Below are positions 23,367 to 32,349 of a stretch of 33,375 bases of DNA, one piece after another. Under the pieces are notes generated by a model. It ran no database searches and had not been told where the DNA came from. It saw only the letters and a list, made by a program, of their open reading frames with translations. The position numbers and the translations under genes were made by a program. The stretch is from the NCBI GenBank assembly GCA_964035545.1, contig CAXIUT010000091.1, positions 1-33,375 of the forward strand, written 5' to 3'. The DNA comes from Bugula neritina (Eukaryota > Bryozoa > Gymnolaemata > Cheilostomatida > Bugulidae). Positions within the stretch are counted from its first letter, which is position 1. Every line of letters starts with the position of its first letter.

Positions 23367-23447
23367 GGGGTTGGGGTTGGGGTTGGGGTTGGGGTTGGGG
23401 TTGGGGTTGGGGTTGGGGTTGGGGTTGGGGTTGGGGTTGGGGTTGGG
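23367..23447. repeat. Interstitial telomeric tract 2 (G4T2)n
   Basis: 81 nt of perfect GGGGTT repeats (~13.5 units) ending ...TTGGG, followed by CAAAAAACC. Right-end orientation. An ATG overlaps its first bases (23365-23367) and reads through it as Gly-Leu dipeptides in frame with RAD50. Confidence 0.97.
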
Positions 23448-23448
23448 C

Positions 23449-26400
23449 AAAAAACCTCTTACTCTCATCTGGGGAAAAAATGGCTCAGGAAAAACAGTAT
23501 ATCTCACCATATTTAGACAATCATCGAAGTCTTAAAATATATCACTACAGGTTCTCTTCCTCCTTCCTGTGAAAAAGGAAAGAACTTCATCATGTAGCCT
23601 AGATGTATGGGAAAATCTGAAATCGTGGCATAAGTTCGTCTCAAATTCAAAGCCTTCAATGATCGACCCGTACTAGCAACAAGAAGAAGTGTAATGTCTT
23701 TGACACAAAAAGGATCAAAATTTTAATCTTTAGAACAGATATTGAAAACAAAAGATAATGATGGTCAACTAATCGAAATTAACCACCAATGTGCCTAAAT
23801 ATAAAAACAAATTCCTATTTTATTGGGGAGTTCAAAAGCTATTCTGGATAAAATAGTATTTTGCCATCAAGACTAATCTCTATGGCCTTTTGAAGACTCA
23901 GCAACTCTTAAAAACATATTCGATTAACTATTTTAAACTCGTAAATATACGCAAGTAATAGAAAGTTTATGGTAACAAAGGAAATAATTCAACAAGAAAA
24001 TAAATGAGATAAAAAAGGTGTTACCATACTTATAAAGATTATACTAATAAGATCTTAAAAGAAAACTACTAGCATTGAAATAGATGGAAGCAGTGAATGA
24101 ATTAACATAAAACATCATATCTTAAAACAAGAATATAAAAGGATCGAAAGAGAAGTAAAGAAATAAGAAGATTAACTAAAAAACTAAAAGAAATTTCAAT
24201 TAGGAAGATAAAGAAGATCATTCGAATAAAGAATCAATAGTAATAATAGAAAAATCAGTTAGATAGATAGTAAAATATAATATCTTATTCAAATGTACTA
24301 TTCTATTTAAAATGTACAACTAGTTGTAAATTATGAAAATTCTATAAATATTTTACCATAAATAAAAGATAAACTCCCTTCTTTTAACACTCGTTATGAT
24401 GAACTAAAAATATAGCTAAACAATGCCCAAAATATACAACTTTACACCCAAAAATAAATATAGCTAAAAAGTGAATTATCAAATGCTTTATAATTTTTAC
24501 CATCACTTAGAGGAAAAGATCCATCAGAAGAATAAATATATGATTCAATAACTAATAAAAATAAATAACTTTCAGAACAAAGAAATTAGCTATTACTATC
24601 TAAAAGATAATTATAAAGAAATCCAGTATCTAATATTGTGGTTGAAATATCAATGGATTAAAAAGAATACAATCAAATGAAAAGTGATGTCCATCATTTG
24701 TCTTAGAAAGCATAGATGGTAAAAAAGAAAATATTTGGTGGTTTTAGATAGATATACAGACCAGTATACTAATAAGATTTCAGATTGTTAGGCGATAAAT
24801 AAGACATCTAAAAATTGACTTAGGTCTAACATATCCTGAAAATAAAAAGATAATAATTACAATAATACTAAAGTATACCAATAAACTAAAATAATCTAAG
24901 AAGATAAAAAATGCAAAAATTAAAAATAATGGGCATCTAATTCTATGACAAATATCTAGACTACATCAACTAGCACAACATGTGCATGATATGCAAACAT
25001 CACTTCACTGAAAAGTAGATGAAACATGTGTGTTTCAATAGTTTGAAAAAGAAAGATAAAACATAGAATCAAATATAAATATTGTAATCTTAAATTGCTT
25101 ATCATTAGTAGACAAGTATCAGTTTTGATCCTCAACTTATCATTAATAAATTGAGAATATAAATATAAAAATTATAAAAATAGCAAAGAATATTAAAAAT
25201 AAGGGCTGATAATTAAATAAAAAAACAAAAATGTAAATAACAAAAAAAAATCAATGATACCCTCATAGATGGAGTCAGATTGCTAGACATAAATCAAAAA
25301 TAACTAGACTAATATTTATCATTAAAAAAAGTATAAACACCTACAGTAACCAATCTAGATAGCTACCTCTAAATAGTAACAAAATATTCAAATATATTAA
25401 AAGATCTTTCTTCAAAAAAAATACAAGTACATAAATATTAATAACAAGTTGTAAGGAATAGATAACTAAAATTAAAAAATGATAAAACAAGAAGACAAAG
25501 ATCAGCAATAGTTGATAAAATAAATAAACTAGAATAAGCTACTAGAAATTATTAGATAGTAAATAGAATAAAAAATAAATTATAATCCCTTTTTGCATCT
25601 AAATTATAAAACAGATCCAAAAATAATAAATAATAATATAAAAAATCTATAAGCTAAATTAACAATTAATGCAAAAAACTATAAAAACTGATCAAAGGTC
25701 TAAACATATAAAAATAATTTCATTAAACTATCATAGAAAAACATCAACTACTCTAACAAAACAACCTTATTGAATAGCAAATCAATCAAATCGATCGATA
25801 GTTATATTCGGTTGATAGCTAGATAAAAGATCTAAAGCAGAAAGTTAATTAGTATAATTAACTTAAAATAGATTACTAGAAAAAACAAAGATAAATAGAT
25901 CTAAAAACATAGATAGCTTTTCAATAGTATCATAAACCAGTATAAAAATAATATCTTATTGAAAAATGTAAACTCAGAGATGCATAAGCCGCATGCAAAG
26001 ATATAGAACAATACAGTGCAGCCATCGAAAATGCCATCAGCACCATACATAGACAAAAAATGGATGAAGTCAATAAAATTATAGCTGATATCTGGCACTA
26101 GATCTACCACGAAAATGACATCTCGTCAATATAAATACTTACATAAATTTAGTAAGATCCTAAAAAAAGAAGAAATTATCATTATTCCATCTTAATGCAG
26201 AAAAGAGGTTTTAATTCGGCTAAGTTTTAAATGAAAGGGAGATGTTCAATGGGACAAAAAGTACTTGCTTCCATTGTAATTCGATTAGCTCTTGCTTAGG
26301 TTTTTTCCTGTAATGCTAGAATCCTGGCACTTGATTAACCTACTACTTTCCTTGATAGATAGCATATAGTTAAATTGGCATAGGAGTTGAATAAATTGAT

Positions 26401-26578
26401 AGAAATGAACTAGGGAGGATCTTTGCAACTAATAATCATCTCACATGATCTTTAATTTATCAAACTGCTTGAAAGACATACAAGTACTTACTATGAAATC
26501 AGAAAAGATTCCAGGCAGTTTAGCAAAGTCCACTAAAGATAAATAAAAGAAATATTCTAAGTCAAAAATATGATGTGA
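23449..26578 (+). CDS. RAD50: RAD50 DNA-repair ATPase, N-terminus missing
   Basis: SMC-like ATPase of the MRE11-RAD50 complex, which senses and tethers DNA ends and telomeres. About 1,036 residues remain, starting KKPLTLIWGKNGSGKT, the Walker A motif (23473-23496). The first ~30 residues of the family are absent. After a 20-nt intron come TIIEVLKYITTG and the Q-loop FCHQDESLWP. Long coiled coils flank a zinc hook CMIC (24983-24994), each arm about 340 residues, shorter than in yeast or human. The ABC signature is KGRCSMGQKVLAS, and Walker B LALDEPTTFLD has its catalytic Glu as TAA (26336-26338). One single-base offset (a missing base) lies near 24100-24130. An in-frame ATG at 23365 would start a (Gly-Leu)n leader from telomeric repeats, unlikely to be the natural N-terminus. 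Confidence 0.95.
23497..23516 (+). other. 20-nt intron in RAD50
   Basis: GTATATCTCACCATATTTAG. Removal joins NGSGKT directly to TIIEVLKYITTG, exactly the RAD50 family sequence after Walker A. Retention breaks the frame. Confidence 0.95.
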
Positions 26579-26678
26579 TTAGATATTTGAATACTATATC
26601 GATAACCAACATATAATATAATTGTAGTAATCAATATATTCAATATAATCAATTAAATTGATATATATATATAACTAA

Positions 26679-27809
26679 TCACAAAAGAGATCGAGGAACA
26701 TGGTTAAGCACTTCCCTAAAACCAAATCGAGTAGCAATATCAACTGGAGTTTCTCCATCAATATTTTTTTACAACAAACACTGAATTCCCCTATACCCCA
26801 ACAACCACTAAAATATCGGCCCTTTATTCAACCTAGCACACACATGTAACAAGGTATCTCCTTTCTCATTTCTTTCTTTTACTATTTCCTTTGGATTATG
26901 AGCTATCATTATCTATAGATCAGAAAGTTGACCTGTCTACACTGTCCTGAAAAGATCTTCAACTATCTTTTTATTTTTGCTTTTATGCAGCTGCCACTAT
27001 CTAATTCTTGGTGCCTTTTTTATCTGACTATTATTCAAAGTTGCAGTTTGCCATGAAATTTCATTCAACTAGTCATTGCTTCTATTCTGAGGAGTAATCT
27101 TCTCAGAATGTTCTTTTATCTTCTTTAACTTGTTTATAAAATTACTTTTTATTTATTGAGGTTCTAAAAGATAAAGGCCTTCCTTTCTTATTTTCTATCT
27201 CAACTATTTTTGTATCTATGTCTCAAGAGCTGATAGCTTTTGCACAAAAGGTTCTTTTTAGAAATTCTATAAAGAACGTTGTATTTTTATTTTATTTTCG
27301 TTTTATTTGACTTTCAAAGTTGATACTACTTTCAGTATGTTGTCTTTACAAATTGGGATTTGAGCACGTTTGACCAACCTGACCAAATTATGATCTAGAG
27401 TATGTTGAGGGTTTTCCAAATAAAGTTTTAGTTCCTCACGATTTCGTTCAGCTAGAGTAGTATTAAGGATAGATCTTATAATTCTTTTTTTTTCTACAGT
27501 TATTTTTTCCTATCCTTCCAATGAAGAGTTACAAGATCCCATCTCAGAATTCAAATTCTTAAATAATTTTTCTCTTAGATTTCTTTTTCTAAAACTATTA
27601 GTTGATTTAAGCATACTCATACAGTCATCTAACTCCTTATTTTCCTTCTAATTAGATTGAGTTATCTTAGAACATTCTTTGTATTCCTTCCTCTTGCTAT
27701 GCCTTTTGATCTATCGAAGAGCAATGGAACGGTTGGTCAGACTATCAACGAACATAAACTGGTCGTAGTCAGGTCTAAACTAAGTTTTGGAATGTTTTTG
27801 TGATATCAT
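26679..27809 (-). CDS. Ankyrin-repeat protein
   Basis: 376 residues, no intron, start MISQKHSKTEFRP. The first ~270 residues are Lys/Glu-rich and mostly helical with no known domain. The C-terminal ~90 residues hold about three ankyrin repeats: DLFRTVETGQLSDLEIMI, then NEKGDTLLHVCARLNKGP, then NIDGETPVDIATRFGFREV. Ankyrin repeats mediate protein binding; the partner is unknown. It converges with RAD50 (100 bp apart) and its start lies 25 bp from the end of the TPR-like gene upstream on the same strand, so the two could share a transcript or simply be tightly packed. Confidence 0.8.
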
Positions 27810-27834
27810 TTTACAATGCATAGAAATGGAATTA

Positions 27835-29041
27835 TCATTATGGTAGATGAGTTATCAACTCAATCAAACGAAAACGCTGCCAATCTCGAGATAATGGACC
27901 CATCTCTCTATTCCGACTCAAATGAGATTTTAGTACATGACAAACGTTTATCTGAGGCAACTTTTCAGGAGATGATATTCCGCTTTCATCTGGTGATATC
28001 GGTCTGCTAAAAGATATTATTTTTGCTAAATTTTTAGTTGTCCCCATATGATTTTGTAATTTTTTACCTATCTTTCTCAACTATGAATCTTAAGCATACT
28101 TTTCACCATTGTTTTTTGTTCTTTTTGTAATTTTTACAACTCCTCCTCTTCCAACTGAGAATGCTGTTCTTGAGGATCCATCCCTATTTTTAAAGTCTAT
28201 TTCAAAGTAATAGTTTTATGAACTCCAAACAACTATGCTTCCATAACAGCCAGATACCTCTCAATATTTATCTCTTTCTTATAAACCTCTGTTTCCTGAC
28301 TAGTTAAACTTCTTTCAGCCAATCTATGATAATAACTACCAATAGCTGTATTACCTATATGATAGAAGTGCATGCCCATTCTTTCAAGTGCTGTATGAAT
28401 AATTTCAGGATCTTCTGAATGAATGCTAAGAATTAATCCTCGACGCAGACAGGCCAAAGCAGAGTCCATTTCTGATCGCTATCTATGAATTATTGCCTGT
28501 TCTGATAAAGAGTATACTCCGAAAATAAGTAGTTTACATTTTACTGCGTAGAATTACATCCGAGCCAAATGATATAAACAAGAACTACTATCTTCAAGCA
28601 TTGATATCTCTGTTGATATACAGTGAAAAAGAAGACTGATGATTGGATCTAAAAAGACCCTATCTTTTTATTTGAATTAAATTAAAGCTTGCTTAATAAA
28701 GAGAGTGCCTCTGCTAATCATTTTTTTGAGCTGTTGTTCTTCTTCTTTTTGCTCTTCTGATTTATTTTAGAAATATCCTTTCAAAAAGTTTTATAATTCT
28801 TTAAAAGCAGTAGTCATAAGTCCTTCTGATTTTTCAGGACGCATATTCGAAGCTTTAGATTTAGAGGCTCTGTTGACTTTTGAACTGGAGATAATTTTCC
28901 TATATTAACTGTTGAATAAAGGGTCTCAAGAAGGTTCAGCTGACTGATTGATTTTGTTCTTAGGTTCTTTTTTTCTTGTTTTTTATGTGGAGATCGATGT
29001 AAACATGCATAAAGATGTTTACTGTGATTAATTTTGGGCAT
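27835..29041 (-). CDS. TPR-like helical protein with two frame offsets
   Basis: Three open segments on one strand join into ~402 residues if two single missing bases are allowed. One is near 28860-28900, the other at the T6 run 28112-28117 (A6 on the coding strand). The N-terminus MPKINHSKHLYACLHRSPHKK is basic. The centre is a helical array resembling TPR (LARMEFYAVKCKLL, MDSALACLRRGLILSIHS, GSYYHRLAERSL). The C-terminal part begins KIGKKLQNHMGTTKN and ends LIELITHLPE. Intron alternatives for the offsets are poor (41 nt for the first). It is either an intact gene with indel errors or a recent pseudogene. The family is not firmly identified. Confidence 0.6.
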
Positions 29042-29296
29042 TAAAGGAACACGAGTCGGTTATTTGTATAAAGAGGCTGAATCAAATTTTTATTTCAAAG
29101 AATCTTTCAAAATTAGAGGAAGTTCCCATCCTTCGTTCATATAGAAGAATAAATTTTAGAATAATTAATTTTTAAAAACTTCTAATTTATCAAGAAATAT
29201 ATCTCATCTTTTAACTATTTTACTGCTGTAATCAATTTTGTGCTTAATAATATAGATTAAATCAGTGAGTAGTAATTTGATTACTTATTAACGATT
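29042..29296. promoter_or_regulatory. Divergent intergenic region with start of duplicated block
   Basis: 255 AT-rich bp between the TPR-like gene (-) and copy 1 of the duplicated gene (+). The last ~50 bp are shared with the region upstream of copy 2, so the duplication carried part of the promoter or leader. Confidence 0.4.
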
Positions 29297-29687
29297 ATGC
29301 TAAAAAATACCAGGCACCACAAGTACTCAGCACCTTTGATCACTCTAATCACTCCTTCGAAAAGTAAAGTCACAAGGTCAGTAGCTGCTATCGATCGTCA
29401 GAATCATAAAAACTTGCCTTCGACCAGCAACTCTGAAAAGATTCATTGGGATTTGGTTGAGAACAGAAGAGAAAACCAACTAAACACTTTGTTCAATCGA
29501 CGCAAACACGTATTAGAATCAATCAGTCGCAAAAACAAAGACATTTACAGAAGAATAATCAAACAGCAATCGAACTATGAACAACAAAAACTGACTCCCA
29601 AAATAAATAATACGAACAGTCAACTCGGAAACACTCTCACCACAGGAAGCAGAGTCCTTCTGACCATTAGTAGACATGCTTTAAATG
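29248..29687 (+). repeat. Duplicated block, copy 1
   Basis: About 440 bp nearly identical to 31575-32013. It covers ~50 bp upstream and ~390 bp of coding sequence. Identity ends abruptly after CATGCTTTA. Confidence 0.93.
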
Positions 29688-29719
29688 ATGATCATTTAAG
29701 TCTATTTTTCCAAGATTAA
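29297..29719 (+). pseudogene. 3'-truncated copy of a basic helical protein gene
   Basis: Starts MLKNTRHHKYSAP and is Lys/Arg/Asn-rich, with a helix around NQLNTLFNRRKHVLESISRKNKDIYRR. It matches copy 2 (start 31625) until SRHAL, then diverges into AT-rich sequence. Copy 2 instead continues for ~90 residues of coherent protein, so copy 1 has lost its 3' end. The first TAA after the break (29717-29719) would be Glu here. The frame in fact stays open without TGA into the next gene's start (29915) and stops near 30057. I place the end at the last plausible position; the product, if any, is unknown. Confidence 0.6.
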
Positions 29720-29914
29720 TTTTTTAAAAAATTAAAATATTTTTATGAAGATGTGATGTCTTTTATCATAAGTTCATTTCGATTGACTTTAGATTTTACT
29801 TCTTCTAAAATTGATCTTTAATTTAATATTTATCAACTAAATAAATTATAATAAGTAAAATGTATTTTATATTACTTGTAAAATAAATTACAAGTATTTT
29901 GTAATTTTTTAATT

Positions 29915-30647
29915 ATGAATTTATAGTTGATTTTAGAGCTCTCCATACTGACCCTATTGTTCATCGCTCAGATCGTCATGCAGTTTGTAATCTTTTCACC
30001 GTAGACTATGCCTATTCAGTAACTATCAACTTTACTAGTACTCTTCTTTTCTTAATGATAGCTCTTCAAATAATTAGGCTCTACCGTAGCAGTATCAAAA
30101 GTAAATGGGCCTTTCTCATCAAGGCTCATATCAACTACATTCCCAACTATGTAATGGGCTCACTAGTCCTTTATATTTACAATGTTGCCTCTTCTTTGGA
30201 TGGTCAGACATAAGTTTGGATATTCTAAGGAGCATTGAGGTTTTGCTTCCAAATCATCAGTAATGTTCTTTTCTGTAATGTTTACTTCATGAACAAAAGA
30301 ACCTACATCATCACTATGCTTTCAGTAAGTGCTTGGATTGTCTTTTTGGTTCAACAAGTCATACATACGATTGTAAATAGTAAATCAGACCCTGAAAGTT
30401 TAGTTCAAGAAAAACTATTGCTCACAGAACTGGCTCTATTGATAGGTATTGCCAGGTCCATTATGGAATATCTAAAAACTCTTTTAACATCTGGCTGGCT
30501 GAAGAAGCAGATCAACAAAATCGACAAATTAAAAATATATTTGATTTGTCAGACAAAAAAGAAGACGAGGATGAAATCAAATCCCAAAAAAGTGATGAAG
30601 AAGAAGAAAATAAAGAAGTTTCAGAATTAGTGAAATAATTTTTATGA
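29915..30647 (+). CDS. Multi-TM protein, paralogue 1 (two frame offsets)
   Basis: Homologous along its length to the next gene (30698-31459): shared IPNYVMG, GQTxxWIF, RSIMEY, and an N-terminal hydrophobic QIVMQFV. About five to six hydrophobic segments. Two single-base deletions are needed. One is at ~30003-30010 (between VIFSPE and YAYSV), as shown by alignment to the paralogue. The other is near 30490-30510, after which an acidic C-terminal tail (KKEDEDEIKSQKSDEEEEN) is read. Repaired length would be ~244 residues, close to 253 in the paralogue. It is either a decaying copy or affected by assembly indels. Family and function not recognised. Confidence 0.65.
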
Positions 30648-30697
30648 TCTTAAAGAACGAAAATTATACATATTATATTCATAATTCTTACAAACAA

Positions 30698-31459
30698 ATG
30701 AAACTTGATAAAATCCTCTAGAACTTGATTCTGGGCTTACTTGTCTTCAGCCAAATCATCATGCAATTTGTGACCTTCTATACCTAGAAAAATAACTATT
30801 ACCTCTCAGTTAATATTATCAATGCCTCTCTGGTCCTCATGATCCTCCTTCAATACTTCAGATTATACAAAAACAATCAAATCAAATAAAAATGGATCTA
30901 TCTGCTGAAAATGCACAACAACTTCATCCCGAACTATGTCATGGGAGGACTTGTCATATTTATCTATTATCAATCTTCCAAGTTAGAAGGTCAGACAGAT
31001 TTTTGGATTTTTTGTGGAATATTTCGATTTATCCTACAAGTCTTTTGCTATTTAATATTTTGCACTAAAGAGTTTATCAACAGAAAAACTTTTGTTATCG
31101 TCATAGTATCTCTGATTGCATGGATCACCTTTTTGGTGGTTCAAGTCATTGAGTATATTGATGATTTAAAAACGAGTGGAAAAGGTAAAATTTAGCGAAA
31201 GCTAGCTATTGCCTCTATCTCAATAAACATAGGAATTGTACGATCTATTATGGAGTATGTAAAGAATTCACTTATAATTAAATTGGCAAATAAAAATCAA
31301 ATTATAAAAAGCCAGAATTTACTGAACCTTCTCTTCTAAATATCTTCCAATAAAATCACAAATCAAAGCATGTAAGAAAAAGAAAAGAAGGAAATGAGAA
31401 CAAGTAAGAAAACAAAGAATGATATAAAAAAAATATAAATATAAATGTCCTCATTTTGA
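30698..31459 (+). CDS. Multi-TM protein, paralogue 2
   Basis: Intact 253-residue frame starting MKLDKILENLILG. Hydrophobic segments: LILGLLVFSQIIMQFV, NIINASLVLMILL, IPNYVMGGLVIFIYY, FWIFCGIFRFILQVF, FVIVIVSLIAWITFLVV, and a weaker one near IASISINIGIVRSI. A basic/acidic C-terminal tail of ~65 residues follows. This suggests a five- or six-TM integral membrane protein. It is a tandem duplicate of the preceding gene in the same orientation, with a 50-bp gap. It is the last gene before the third telomeric tract, 48 bp away. No known family is recognised. Confidence 0.8.
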
Positions 31460-31507
31460 TATTTATATCATTCTTATCCATTAAACATAAAGATATTTAA
31501 TCAGTTA

Positions 31508-31547
31508 GGGGGTTGGGGTTGGGGTTGGGGTTGGGGTTGGGGTTGGG
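31508..31547. repeat. Interstitial telomeric tract 3 (G4T2)n
   Basis: 40 nt, ~6.5 units, starting with five G and ending ...TTGGG before TAGATAT. Same orientation and same terminal register as tracts 1 and 2; the shortest of the three. Confidence 0.96.
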
Positions 31548-31574
31548 TAGATATAAGTTTAAGATTTTGATATA

Positions 31575-32013
31575 TTAATATAGATTAAATCAGTGAGTAG
31601 TAATTTGATTACTTATTAACGATTATGCTAAAAAATACTAGGCACCACAAGTACTCAGCACCTTCGATCACTCTAATCACTCCTTCGACAAGTAAAGTCA
31701 CAAGATCAGTAGCTGCTATCGATCGTTAGAATCATAAAAACTTGCCTTCGACCAGCAACTCTGAAAAGATTCATTGGGATTTGGTTGAGAACAGAAGAGA
31801 AAACCAACTGAACACTTTGTTCAATCGACGCAAACACGTATTAGAATCAATCAGTCGCAAAAACAAAGACATTTACAGAAGAATAATCAAACAGCAATCG
31901 AACTATGAACAACAAAAATTGACTCCAAAATAAATAATACAAACAGTCAACTCGGAAACACTCTCACCACAGGAAGCAGAGTCCTTCTGACCATTAGTAG
32001 ACATGCTTTAGCT
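31575..32013 (+). repeat. Duplicated block, copy 2
   Basis: Near-identical to 29248-29687, with a few substitutions and one deleted C at 31925-31926. It starts 27 bp after the telomeric tract. Confidence 0.93.
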
Positions 32014-32287
32014 TAATCAAAGGTGACAAATAGATCAAGTAAATCAAGATAAAGTGGGTCAAGAGATAAATAAAATTCATCAGAAAAGAGGCCAATATCA
32101 GTGGCTTCAAAGTGTTTTTCAAGGGTGATGTAGTAACAACTAGCCACTATTAAAGAACATTCATTCGGAAAGACTATTTAATCAAAAATGATGCCAAAAG
32201 TATCAAAAGGAATTCGTGAGGCAGTCTCATAAAAATTATAAAATACGCATAGACCGATCTGCAACTTAAAAAAAGAAGGTTAAGTGA
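31625..32287 (+). CDS. Basic helical protein, longer copy, with a 1-nt deletion
   Basis: Same N-terminus as copy 1, but with the full 3' half: after SRHAL it continues AESKVTNRSSKSRESGSRDKE... to IESKMMPK. A candidate 25-nt intron (32200-32224) then leads to a basic C-terminus (SHKNYKIRIDRSATEKKKVK) and TGA. Relative to copy 1 one C is missing at 31925-31926 and shifts the frame. Restoring it plus the intron gives exactly 213 codons including the stop. One Gln of copy 1 (CAG) is TAG in copy 2, a Gln-to-Glu change in this code. Function unknown; Ser/Lys/Arg-rich and probably disordered. Confidence 0.65.
32200..32224 (+). other. Candidate 25-nt intron in copy 2
   Basis: Starts GTATCAAAAGG and ends GTGAGGCAG. 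Removal leads to a short basic C-terminus and TGA just before the convergent gene's end. No homologue to confirm it. Confidence 0.5.
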
Positions 32288-32349
32288 TATCTTTTAAACT
32301 TTTGACTCTTGCAATAATGAATTAAATATCAATAAACTAAATGAAATAA

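Noticed and set aside
23336-23572. ORF encoding a (Gly-Trp)n protein across telomere tract 2.
   Set aside because: It is a different frame from RAD50's Walker A and ends at a TGA inside RAD50 coding DNA; the repeat translates in every frame.
26336-26338. RAD50 with Walker B Glu changed to Gln, a hydrolysis-dead form.
   Set aside because: This appears only if TAA is read as Gln. Several independent conserved sites show TAA/TAG = Glu here.
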